NCBI GenBank assembly: GCA_019096155.1 | Contig: JAHCVI010000003.1 | Location: 2,728,001-2,792,000, forward strand | DNA from: Staphylotrichum longicolle | Taxonomy: Eukaryota > Ascomycota > Sordariomycetes > Sordariales > Chaetomiaceae | Direction of reading: 5' to 3' | DNA length: 64,000 nt | Shown: positions 32,859 through 42,907 of the stretch, one piece after another | How positions within the stretch are numbered: the stretch's first letter is position 1 | Layout of the letters: each line of letters opens with the position of its first letter | The notes under the pieces: generated by a model | Told to the model about the DNA's origin: nothing | The model's database searches: none | The model's input: only the letters and a program-made list of their open reading frames with translations | Translations under genes and position numbers: made by a program

Positions 32859-34178
32859 TGAAGGCGTCCCTGACACGTACCAACACCGACGCGGGCGCCA
32901 ATCAAGCAATTCCAGGCGCCCTCCATCTCGTTCTGCACAATATCATTTCGGAATTGCCAGATTGGGAGAGTTTGGCCGATGGCAGGTACCCGCGATTTTC
33001 GTGAGCGACGAGCCACCAACAGACCGGGCAATCATAGTTTAAGTCTCACACCTTCGCAGCATTTCACGGTTTTGGTGCTACGATGCATTGCTTCGCATTG
33101 CTCCGTACGGTACCGTGACAAATAGACACGCCACTGTCAGTCGCGCCAACGCTCCACAAACCGGGCAAGTCTGCGCAGCAAGGTCTGATCAGTGATCACC
33201 CGCTGATAACTTGCGCGGATCCGCTTTATCTCCAAGCACAGTGCCAGCTGACTCTTTGCCAGGGCAAGATCTGTTCAAAGTTTGCGACAGACCGCAGGAA
33301 GCAGACGCTGGGAAAGTGGGCATCATGAGTGCCGCCCGTGAAGATACCGCCAACCCTACCCAGCCGACAGAGCAAGGCGAGCCAGAAAAGCGGGAGCGGC
33401 CGTCGTCGTCCACCTGGGTCTCCAAGATTGAGGAAACGGCCAATCAGGATGTGCGCTCCCAGCCATGGAAAGCTCTTCTCAGTGACCAAGTTGCCGACCG
33501 CACCGTTCTGGCATACCGGACCTGGGACGACCCGTCCCAGGAGAAGGACCTGTTGAACAACAGGCCCGATCGTGACGAGTCCCCAAGTTCGGGCTCGTCC
33601 AACGACACGTCAAGCGGTTCATGCGATGGTACCAGCGGTGGTACCGCTACCTTCTCGGGCTGACGAGGTTTTTTGGGTTGCAGATCCGGCTCCGACGTGG
33701 GACTACATTGGAACTCTATGTGGTAACACAACGAAATCATTGGTCTTGATGTATCTAATGGGCTTGGCTCGGCTGGCAGCATGAGGAAATGAATACACGC
33801 TTTTTCTTTAACCTGTTGCTCACTGGGACAACGGAACGCCTTGACACGCCTTGGGTTTCCATTGGGCAGTCCACGGTTGTGCGACAAGGTGGGGCGGGTT
33901 GAGAAAAGCCACGAGTGACCAAGGACGGAACTTCGGCGAATCGAATCCTTGAGATGTGTGGCCACCATTCAAAGTTCCCGCATACTGGGTACGCATGGTT
34001 GACTGGTCTGACGACGCCTTCATGCCTCAAGCTGAAGGAATGAGTTTTTCAGAAGACGTGGCATGGGAGCCCAAGCTGAGCCTGGCTTGACATGAGATGC
34101 CGCAGATCCGGACGTCAATGCCATGAGGAACAGGGAAACCAGACTCGTTGGCTTGCGGGTTGTTTCTTGCAAACAGCC
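32859..34178. other. Intergenic, one doubtful small frame
   Basis: A 1.3-kb gap between the NLR-like gene and the CmcJ-like gene. It includes the doubtful frame at 33326-33663 listed separately. Otherwise no domain-bearing frame was seen. Confidence 0.4.
33326..33663 (+). CDS. Doubtful small hypothetical protein
   Basis: A 112-codon open frame from an internal ATG, hydrophilic, with Glu/Pro/Ser-rich ends and a Gly/Ser/Thr run at the C-terminus. No family was recognised. Another plus-strand frame over 33585-33740 reads a Trp/Tyr/Arg-rich stretch (KRFMRWYQRWYRYLLGLTRF), which looks more protein-like, so the true product may join the two frames through an unseen splice, or this may be chance or a remnant. 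Low confidence. Confidence 0.2.
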
Positions 34179-35331
34179 ATGGCGGCGTACACGCCTCCTA
34201 CGTGTGTTCACCGCGCGACTTTGATGTACGCGCAGAATCGCCCTCTCTTCCAACATGAAAAACCATACTCGGTTCTGTCATATCTAAAGGATGGCACCGT
34301 CACTTCGAACCTGACATGGGAGCATGGCGAGGAGGAAGAGATGCACGACTTGCGGCATGCCAGGGAAGAGATTGGCCTTGACAGTCATGGCTTTCGCTAC
34401 TGCATTGCCCCAACCAAGTTTGCCGGGTGGCTGTCAAGAAAGCACGTCGAGGAAGAGTACCTGCCTGAGGTCAAGGAACTGATAATTCGGGAGGTTGCCG
34501 ACGTGGACGAGGTCCAGATCTTCGACTGGAGAGTAGGTGGCCCAGTACAGCGTCTGACTTGCACGAGCTATACGAAAGGAGCGTCCTGGTGCTGACGTGG
34601 ACACAACCGCCCCAGAAACGGGGCTTTCCTGGCAAAACATCCGGTCGTTTGACCGACATGAACGATCCGAGCGCACCGTTGATTCCGGCACGGCAAGTGC
34701 ATCTTGGTACGTACCATCGCACTCAAAGGGCGGCATTGCTCTGTCACACATAGACCATTGATTGATCACCAGGCAGATCAAAGCCCGTCTGGGATGTTGA
34801 AGAGGGTGAGAAGAGCGAATGGGGACCGAGCCGAGTTCCTGCTCCGTGGGCGTGTCAGAATCATCAAGTTGGTTTGCCTCGGACCTCCCCGCCGAAGACT
34901 ATGAGCTGCTAACTGCGCGGGCCAGTGTTTGGCGGCCCCTGGCCAATGTAGAGGATTGGCCGTTGGCGCTCTGTGACGGCAAGTCGATCGCATATGACGA
35001 CCTCTTGGAGGTTGACCTCATCCGCAAAGACTACATCGGGTACACCATGTACGCCACGTACAGGCCGGGCTACAAATGGTATTTCCTTGATTGCCAAAAA
35101 CCTTACGAAGTCTGTCTCTTTAAGAACTTCGATTCCGACACAACGGTCGATGCGCAGAGTACGAGAGGGGACCCCTTCCTTCCTCCACCAGTGCGAAGGG
35201 TTGCACCGACTAACTCATAGGTTTTAGTATGTCCACACGTGTCATTCCACCAAGAGACTGCATCGCAAGATGCAAAACCAAGAGAAAGTATCGAAGTGCG
35301 AGCCCTGGTTTTCACGTACCCAAAACGCTGA
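34179..35331 (+). CDS. CmcJ/GA4-desaturase-family oxidoreductase (AsqO/NvfI-like)
   Basis: Member of the fungal CmcJ-like family, related to the 7-alpha-cephem-methoxylase P8 chain and to oxygenases of secondary-metabolite clusters. Exons 34179-34532, 34616-34706, 34777-34867, 34926-35158 and 35228-35331 join in phase to 290 aa, normal length. Each join restores a family motif: EVQIFDW, ARQVHLDQSPSGMLKRVRR, RVRIINVWRPL, GYKWYFLDCQKPYEVCLFKNFDS and PRESIEVRALVF. The last exon is easily missed because the frame before it stays open to a TAG at 35220. The usual HxD pair (VHLDQS) is present. No biosynthetic partners are adjacent; its neighbours are the NLR-like protein and a beta-lactamase-like hydrolase. 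Substrate unknown. Confidence 0.85.
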
Positions 35332-35720
35332 CAATCCCGCTGGCCGTTGGGCTGGGTGCCAGAGGTGTTGGGATTTGACGGCCGCTGACTGACGGCGCTT
35401 GCAATTCGGGTGGCACTCTCTAACTGGCACTCGCGAGACAGGAGGATTATTGGCTGTGCTGGGACGTGTGAGAATTTTCTCAATATTTGAATGAGTTTAC
35501 CTAGGTAGCTTAATTAGTCAACAAAACATTTGATTCCGCAAACGAGTGACGCCCTGGGCATCTCAGAATCCATCCTTCAACTTCCTCTCAAACGTGAGGA
35601 GAAAGGAATTGAAAGAAAAGGAAACCAGAAGACAGCACCAAGAGATAACGAAAACAAATTCAAGAAAAGAAGAAAAGAAAAGAGGCTTGACAAGAAAAGG
35701 GCAGTGACGTTGGTTTCGAT
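35332..35720. other. Convergent 3' intergenic, purine-rich
   Basis: A 389-bp gap between two facing stop codons. It has a plus-strand purine-rich, A-rich tract (about 35590-35705). No gene was seen. Confidence 0.4.
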
Positions 35721-37481
35721 TTAGCCAAACGGGTACCACCTGAGCCACCCTCGTCGCGGTTCGGCTGTAAAAGTGGCCATCTTGTCCGGGGTGTTGGAGT
35801 CCCACGCCCAACCCAGCGTGTCGATCCGTTTCCCTGCCGAGCTCGAGAAATTGATCAGGTAGTATGAAGCAGCGTAGTCTCCAATGTACCGGCCCCGGCG
35901 AGCGATCTCGTCGTAGGGCATCCACCAGGTGAAGGTCTCGTCCTTGTAATAGACAAGATCAAAGGTCTCAGACTCTCGTCCCTGGAGACGCATTTGGAGC
36001 TTGCCATCCTTCTCGACAATCTGGATGAAGAAATTCTTGATTTCGTTCCAGTAGTTGCCTGAATACTCGCACAACGGACGGGGGGCGGTTCCGATCCTCT
36101 TCTGTCCGTCGAGTTCTTGCTTGATGCGGTCCATGTGACCAAGGCCGATGGCTGTAAATTCGGCTGCGAGCTTCGGGTAGTCGTTGGGCTCTTTGGCGTC
36201 TAGAAGGGTCTCCAGCAGGTATTGGCACACAAAGTCGGCCGTGTCAATGGGAGCAAGCGAGTTCTGGAGGACCACGATGAATGCATCAAGCCCAGGAATC
36301 AGGTGAACACAAGACGTGCTCCCCGGCATGCTGCCATGGTGATACAAGACAAGCCGAGACTCTGAGCCTTTCCCGACAACAGGCTGAGGGCCGATTGAGG
36401 GATTCAGCGAAATGCGGCCGAGCTGGCCAGGAAGCTGAGCTCGGACGAAACCGGCGCCGTAGCCCTGCTCCCGCAGGCTTGTGCCGGGGAGCCGGGCATG
36501 ATTAGTCACGATATCACGGCAGTGATGAAAGACTGAGCAGGACGTCGAGTCGGTGTCCAATTCGGTCTGGTCGATAATGGCGTGTAGATATGCCGTGTAG
36601 AGCCGGGTGACATCCTCAATGGTTGACTTGATGCCGCCCGCAGCTTCCATCACCTTACCCGGGCTCAAATCGGGACGTCCGATGGGAACCGAAGTCAGGT
36701 CGTGAAGCACGGCGTACGACTTGGCGGAATTGCCGTCGTCCAGATCCCAACTAGTGCTTGTCCTCGACATGCCTAGCGGCTTGAAGATGTGCTCGGCTAG
36801 TAGGTTATCAAGGGATCGCTTGGTGATATATTCGAGAATCTTTGCCACAACCTCGTAGCCCCAGTTGTTGTAGACAAAAGAGGTCCGGAATGGCTCGCAC
36901 TGCTTCAGGGCCGCAAAGGTCTTGAGTGTGTCGTCTCTGTGCAGGAGTAGAGCATTGTGCGACCCGAGCCAGATGGGGTCAAAATTGGTGATGCCAGTTC
37001 TGTGAGACAGCAGGTCGACAATGGTGATCTCGCTATCAAAACGAGGATCATGGCAAGCGAATCGAGGCAAGTAGGTTTTGACCGGGGCGTACATGTCGAG
37101 AACGCCCTGAGACGCCAGGATTCCAGTCAGCGCAGCGACTACGGCCTTGGTCATTGAATTGATGCTATGGCGGGTCTGGTCATTTGGAACAAGCTCGTTG
37201 GCGACATCGCGGTAGCCAAAGTGTCTGGTCCGAAGGGTCTTGCCCCGCTGGACGATGGTGTAGCTGAGCGATGGAGTGCCCGAGACGGCCAGCATTTCCC
37301 GGATCCCTGCATCACAACGGTCAAAGCGGTCGTTGGCGTCCACAGTCGCAATCCTGCGAGGATAAATCAGCACAGCCACTTGAGGTAGTGAACCGTATAG
37401 AAACCTCCCAGCTAACGCAACATGACTTGTATATAGATGACCAGGAACATGGGAAAGTAGGAGGCAGTAAGTACTGGACAC
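35721..37481 (-). CDS. Beta-lactamase-fold serine hydrolase
   Basis: Class C beta-lactamase/penicillin-binding-protein-like hydrolase, 586 codons if read unspliced. The family core begins near VDANDRFDRCDAGIREML. Catalytic SxxK is SMTK (in INSMTKAVVA), the second motif is YNN (FVYNNWGYEVVAKIL), and HHGSMPGS fits the third position. A C-terminal beta-barrel-like extension follows (about residues 440-586). The start is uncertain: a CTCGCAG acceptor lies just before IATVDAND, and a short first exon from an ATG at 37495 spliced at GTGTCC would be in phase and give a more typical N-terminus (MYDTK-IATVDAND). Fungal relatives include esterases and LovD-type acyltransferases; the substrate is unknown. 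Confidence 0.82.
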   Translation of the reverse strand: MSSTYCLLLSHVPGHLYTSHVALAGRFLYGSLPQVAVLIYPRRIATVDANDRFDRCDAGIREMLAVSGTPSLSYTIVQRGKTLRTRHFGYRDVANELVPNDQTRHSINSMTKAVVAALTGILASQGVLDMYAPVKTYLPRFACHDPRFDSEITIVDLLSHRTGITNFDPIWLGSHNALLLHRDDTLKTFAALKQCEPFRTSFVYNNWGYEVVAKILEYITKRSLDNLLAEHIFKPLGMSRTSTSWDLDDGNSAKSYAVLHDLTSVPIGRPDLSPGKVMEAAGGIKSTIEDVTRLYTAYLHAIIDQTELDTDSTSCSVFHHCRDIVTNHARLPGTSLREQGYGAGFVRAQLPGQLGRISLNPSIGPQPVVGKGSESRLVLYHHGSMPGSTSCVHLIPGLDAFIVVLQNSLAPIDTADFVCQYLLETLLDAKEPNDYPKLAAEFTAIGLGHMDRIKQELDGQKRIGTAPRPLCEYSGNYWNEIKNFFIQIVEKDGKLQMRLQGRESETFDLVYYKDETFTWWMPYDEIARRGRYIGDYAASYYLINFSSSAGKRIDTLGWAWDSNTPDKMATFTAEPRRGWLRWYPFG

Positions 37482-38312
37482 TTGGTATCGTACATTTTGA
37501 ATGTATCGGTTTGTTCACGCTATCGTACTATCGAGCTATCGAAGTCCCTACGACGGCGAGCTTGCAAATACGTGCGAGCCGCTCCCGAGTATTTATATCC
37601 ACAGTCATCCCGGCAGAGAGGCACGCACTGAAGGCGTTGCTGGTTCCGCCTCGATCGAATGAAGCCGGCGGGGTTCCAAGCTCGCCACGTTTGCCCGCAG
37701 AAACGCCCTACATAAGCTGACCAGTAATTGGTCGTCATCACGGCTGCCCACCTCCAAAAGCTTCGTGTCAGGTCGCCAATGTCGGATCCTCTCATATTTG
37801 GTGGCGTTTTTGCATCCCAAACACGGCACTGGGCTGGCTGCCGTGTAACAGCTGTGCAGAGTAGGTACGAATTTGAGCAACCCGCTCCTCTCCGGCTCAT
37901 TGACACCCCAAGAAGTACCGGGCATCGACGTCGATGCTTTGGGAGGCGGCCCTCCTCAGTCTCAAGCGCCCCTCAACCCCCAACCGCTCACAACTTCTTG
38001 TGAGCAAATTCTTTGATCGGCATTTAGAAGCTTGCGTTTGTACATGGTCCAGCCGTGCCGTCGATCTGACACACTAGTGGTGGCTCTCTCAACGGGACTC
38101 ACTTATTCCACCGATCTTTCAAGTTGGAAAGCTGTGTCATATCGTGGTACAGTTCATAACCCGGACACTGTGTACGTGATCCGCATAGATACTTGTATAG
38201 AACAGCAGCATACATCATAAGGGCGAGATATAACACGACATGACGCCTCTCACCCCGGTACCACTTGAGAGAAACTGGAAAATGGCATTGAATAGCCCCA
38301 ACAGTACACACC
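37482..38312. other. Intergenic, no gene seen
   Basis: Contains the promoter of the beta-lactamase-like gene and the 3' flank of the GH125 gene, both minus strand. Short frames show no domain. Confidence 0.45.
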
Positions 38313-40147
38313 TTACAGTTCATACGGCTTCGGATCCGTGAATATCAGATGCGGCTTCCGTTTCGCCAGGTTCAGTATCGTCTCGGCAAACACCCCGTTC
38401 GCCCAGGCAAACCAGCTCCCTAAGACCGCCTGGTCAGCATACCCACCCTCAGATGAAGTGCTCAGGAAACCGACTTACGGGTGTATGAGTGAGAGTAGTT
38501 CACATTGACACTCTCGTGGATCAACCCCAGCTTGCTCGATTTAAGCACCAACTGCAGGCACCCCATGATCTCCTCGTCATCGTCCGACGTCTGCGCCTGC
38601 ACAAGCAGGCTCATGGGCCAGGCATTCTGCAAGCCGATATGCGGCCCTGTCACCCCATACCAGTCAGTCATTCTCTCATACAGAGACCCGAGGGGAGAAC
38701 AAAGACTCACCGCCAATCCCCTGAAACTCCTTGCCCGTCAAAAAGTACGGATTCCCCACCTTGTCCAACAACATCCTCCTCGTATTCTTATACGTCGCCT
38801 CGTCCGCCTTGACAAACCCCATCAGCGGCAGCGCCAGCAGGCTCGGGTAGTTGGCGTCGTCCATCATCAGCGCGCTGCCGTACCCGTCCACCTCGTACGC
38901 GAACACCTCGCCGTACGTCTTGTGCTTGACCACGCCGTGCTCCCAGATGCCCTCGGCGATGCGCTTGCTCCACCCTTCGAGCGTCTGGCTCAGCTCCGCG
39001 TCCGACGCCGTGCCCGTGGCGCGGAGGACGGCGGCCGTGCGCTTGAGCTCAACGGCCATCTGCGCGTTGGCGGGGATGAAGAAGCCGAAGATGGTGGCGT
39101 CGTCGCTGGGGCGGAAGGCGGAGCGGACCAGGCCTGTGCCGCTGTTGAGCGGGTTGCCGACGCCGGCAAGGCTGAGGGTCTCGGTGCCCGTGTTGGTGTT
39201 GCGCTGGAAGGTGTAGTCGTTGGGGCGGTAGTCGCCCGTCTCCGGGTCGAAGGTGCTCTGGCTCTGGGCTTCGAGCACGGAGAGGAGCTGGTCGAGGGCC
39301 TTGTACCAGCGCGGGTTGAGGAAGTCGGTTTTGCGGGTGTGGTGGTAGAATTCGTTGGCGAGGGCGAGAAAGTGCGCGAGGGAGTCGAGCTCGTACTTGC
39401 ATTCAAAGACGCTGAGGGGCTCGTAGATGGGGTGGACGACGTCGTCCTGCCCGTTGAGGCTGACGGGGAGGCCCGAGATGGGGGGCGGCTGGAAGGCGTT
39501 GCAGTAAGGCGACAGGATCACGTATTCGCTCTGCGTGTTGATGGCGCCGAGGATAAGAGTATAAATGGCTGGGTCCTTCAGGGCGAGTGCCTGGTATGGC
39601 TTCAGCTGGTTGGTGCTGTCGCGCAGCCATTCCGCCAGGATGTCTCCCGTGATGACAAAGGACTGAGGGCCTTCCCACTCGCCCTTGTCGAGCCAAGCAT
39701 ACTTCTCCCTCCGGCTGCGAAGCTGCTGGTTTATCTTCTCATCCTTCCCATCTGTGTGAAACTTGATCGTCGTGTCGGTCGTGGAGGGAAACGCATTCTC
39801 GAACAGTCGTGCCAGATCGGGATCCTTCATGCGCGAGGTGATGTCGCTGATGACCCTTTCGATCGCGTCCGAGTGGAAAGTGCGGCAGTGAGGATTCGGT
39901 CGCTGGAATGGGAGCTTGAGGGGTCCTTTGCTGAGCGGGGGGCTTGGTGGTTCGTCAGCTGAGGGCTGTCATCGGCCGGGTTGCGGCGAGAGACTCACTG
40001 CGGGAACGCAGCATAGTGGGTGTAGTCCGGACAAGCTGCCTTGTCGAAATTGCCCCCCAATGGCTCTTGCTGTCCCTCCCCGCCCAATGATGCCACTGTC
40101 GGCGCCAACAAGGGCACAAGCAGCGAGCACCACGAAAGGCGAAGCAT
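38313..40147 (-). CDS. GH125 exo-alpha-1,6-mannosidase, secreted
   Basis: Glycoside hydrolase family 125 enzyme, an inverting exo-alpha-1,6-mannosidase acting on N-glycan or cell-wall mannan. Exons 40147-39999, 39930-38711, 38646-38479 and 38419-38313 join in phase to 547 aa. There is a signal peptide (MLRLSWCSLLVPLLAPTVA). Family motifs: RPNPHCRTFHSDAIE, FVITGDILAEWLRDSTNQ, YELDSLAHFL, RSAFRPSDDATIFGFFIPAN, YEVDGYGSALMMDDANYPSL, the spliced GGPHIGLQNAWPMSL, GLIHESVNVN and RSWFAWANGVFAE. The length and motif order are complete. The last two small exons complete the conserved C-terminus and are missed if only the long frame is read. Confidence 0.92.
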
Positions 40148-40751
40148 TATGGCTGTTGACGCATTCGTTGCCGGTTGATGATGGCAATCGGAGCTCGGAC
40201 ACGCAGAGCGGGTACCTTGACGACTGAGCCTCTCTCAAACCTCAAGAAAATAACACAGAGCACGTTCCTTCATCAGCACCGCCGCATTTTGTGTCAATGG
40301 GGCTTCGAAGTGCTAGTCGAGCAGGAAGGAATTGGCCTGGGGATTTTTGGCCTGATTGATGAAGAAAAGAAAGCTCCGGCAGGACAGGTGAAAGGACAGT
40401 CTGATGTTGCACTTCGTATGGGTGTCGAGGTTGGGGCGTGGCTTGGCGGGGAAGGCCAGGGCGGGGCAAACCCGGTCTCGACATCCCTGAAAACCTGGGG
40501 TACACTGTGTTGACAAACGACTGTACACCCCTTGGCACGTTTTTTCTGATTCAGCTTCTCCAAGTTACTTTCATGAGCTCGATCACAAAATTTCTTTTGT
40601 CGCCGTTGTTCAGGCAATGCCTCTGCGCCATGCCATCTATGCTAGCGGATCGAGAGATCTCAATTCCACTCTAAAGTCGATACGCGGAGGATACGAAGTA
40701 GGACCGATTCTGAGAGACGAGCTACCTAGCATGGCCCTGCCACAGGTTTGA
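40148..40751. other. Intergenic, GH125 promoter / Pol32 3' flank
   Basis: A 604-bp gap between genes in the same orientation. No domain-bearing frame or RNA gene was seen. Confidence 0.4.
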
Positions 40752-42353
40752 TCACTTCTTGGAGAAAAAGGACATGATGCTGCCCTGCCCTTTCTGGCCG
40801 CCCTTCTTTGGCTTTGCAGAAGCCTGCGTTGAGGGCGCCGAGGTCGCTGTCTTGGGCTTGGTCGGCGGGGGAGGCTCATCCTCTGAGAAAGACTCCCAAC
40901 CTGCTTCTTGGACGGTAACTGCATCGGAGGGTTAGCCTTGTAAGTTGGATCACTGTTCAACAGCGGAAACGCACCAAGATAGCCCTGATCATCCATGAGC
41001 TGCTTCTTGCGCATGACGCGTCTCTTGCCGCGCCGCCGGCCGTTGGCAGAAGCAGTGACCACCTCTGTCTCCTCCTCTTTGGCAGGCTCCGGCGCAGGCG
41101 GTTCCTCTTCCATGGGCTCTTCGACGGGCGTCTCTGCTTTGTCTGACGCCTCCGCTTCCTCTTCATCGTCGTCCTCTTCCATCATCCGTCGGAGCTCCTC
41201 CTCCCTTTGCTTCTTGCTCTTGAATCCAGGGGCGCTGCGTGGTTTGGGTTGCGGCATCTCCTCATCGTCCTCTCCATCATCGGACAATGGTTGCACACTC
41301 GCGTCGTCACCACTGTATGCAGGCGGTGTAGCCTCTGCTTCCTTCTTGGGCTTTGCTGGTTTCGTAGCTGCTTTGGAGAAGGCTTGCATGATGCCGGAGC
41401 TCGCACCGCGCTTGAGGGCGGGGGCGGGTTTCTTGGCTGGCACTGAAGAGGAGGCATTCTCAGCTGTTTCCTGAACAGGCTGAGCAGGCTTCGGCTCTTC
41501 CTTGACCTTGGCCGCTGTGGGCGCTGGTGCAGGCTTTGAAAACGCGGACTTTGCTTGAGACTTAACCGCGGCTGTTGCAGCAGCAGCAGCGGGCTTTACC
41601 CCGGCCCCATGCCGTTCTCTGCGACGCACCCTGGGGTTGGTTATGGGAACAAGGCTCTTTTGATCATCGCCAGCATCGAGATTGAGCACTTGGTTGGCAG
41701 CATCACCAAGCAGCGCCATGTCCTATCATACGGTTAGTTACCAGGTTATCTGTACCGAGAAAGCGAAGTCCAACCTTGTTTGCGTGAGGTCCGATACTGT
41801 AGACGTGAATGGAGGTAACCTTCGCATAGTCCGCAAGGGTCGCTTGAACTCTAGTTAGCGCATGATCGCAAGAGAGGGGCTGAAAGTAGCTAACCCTCAA
41901 GCCGCTCCTCGGGTACCAAAGAGAGCGCGAAGGTGGGCACAACTTCGTTGAGCAACCCAACCTCAGGTGGTGAGCTCGCCATCTCGACATCGCCATCAGC
42001 ACTGCTCCGCGGTCCATCGCTAGCGTTCTTGCTGCCGTAGATCAGGTAAGTGGCATGCACCGCTCCTGGGCGTTTCGCGTTCTGGCTCCTGTGGAATTCA
42101 TAGAGCATCCTGGGGCCTGTAAGTTTTAGTGTGATGGTAAGCTGGTCAAGGAGCCGTACTGCTTTGCCGTGTTGACGTGAACCTGCAATGCCCGGCTGAG
42201 ATGCCGGTAAGTAACCTGTGAACAAGGGTTGAGGGTCAGTTTCTAGTTCCGGGTTGTGCTATCGCCGGCCACTTGACCCCAGAAAATGAGGAGTCATACC
42301 ACTTTATCCTCGGTGAGAACATTCTCGGCTAGAAATCTGCCGTAGCTCTCCAT
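40752..42353 (-). CDS. POL32: DNA polymerase delta subunit 3 (Pol32/Cdc27)
   Basis: Non-catalytic subunit of replicative DNA polymerase delta that tethers it to PCNA. Six exons fit in phase: 42353-42300, 42215-42160, 42109-41895, 41848-41775, 41722-40975, 40918-40752; 437 aa. The N-terminal winged-helix part (MESYGRFLAENVLTEDKV, VTYRHLSRALQVHVNTAKQ, MLYEFHRSQN, VHATYLIYG) binds the second subunit. The middle is low-complexity, rich in Ala/Lys/Pro and acidic runs. The C-terminus has a KKREEE-type helix, RRGKRRVMRKKQ, GYLVTVQEAGWESFSEDEP and a final PIP-like box, GSIMSFFSKK. The last intron (56 nt) changes frame and is needed to reach the PIP box. Divergent from MCD4 over 554 bp. Confidence 0.92.
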
Positions 42354-42907
42354 CGTGGGTGAGCAGAAAGGCTGCAACTCTGCCAACCAAGTTCGATGAA
42401 ATTTTGAGCTTGAAAGGTGGTGATGGAGTCAAGTCGCGACGCGGTCTCGGCCGTTGAACGAAGCGCGAAGTCACGTTCTCACCAATCAAACCTGGAACCC
42501 TTGCAGGTGCGGATCTCAGTGGCTTGCAGCCCCTGTTCAGCCCCGGCAGAGCCCCTGAATGGTGCCTGTCCAGTGATTCGCCGGCCGGTGGAAATTGGAC
42601 CGGGAGCGCGACTGGACGAAAAGCTTGGGTCCTTCCATCAAGGTGCTTCACTTATTCCACGTTGCCTTGCGACATTCACCACCTGGAAATCTTGTCCGCA
42701 AGGGTTCTCTCCTTGTTCCGCCATCGTGTCCGCTCACTCAATGGTCGCGCCATGACTCTCCTGCCTTTTAGTCCTATTTAATTCATCCTGATTTTCCGTC
42801 GTGTTCTGGCTGCATCTTCCCGGGGCTCGAATTCGCGAACCCACCGCACCGATCTCGAACCGACAAGCTGCTGCGGCGAACGTCGCGGCGCATCGCAGAC
42901 AGTCACC
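42354..42907. promoter_or_regulatory. Divergent promoter, Pol32 / MCD4
   Basis: 554 bp between two housekeeping start codons read outward. GC-rich, without an obvious TATA box near either start. No gene seen inside. Confidence 0.5.

Noticed and set aside
38505..39962. 485-codon plus-strand frame across the GH125 gene
   Set aside because: Long but a shadow: composition is Val/Arg/Gly/Glu-rich with no motif, and the minus strand encodes GH125 motifs with correct splice sites.
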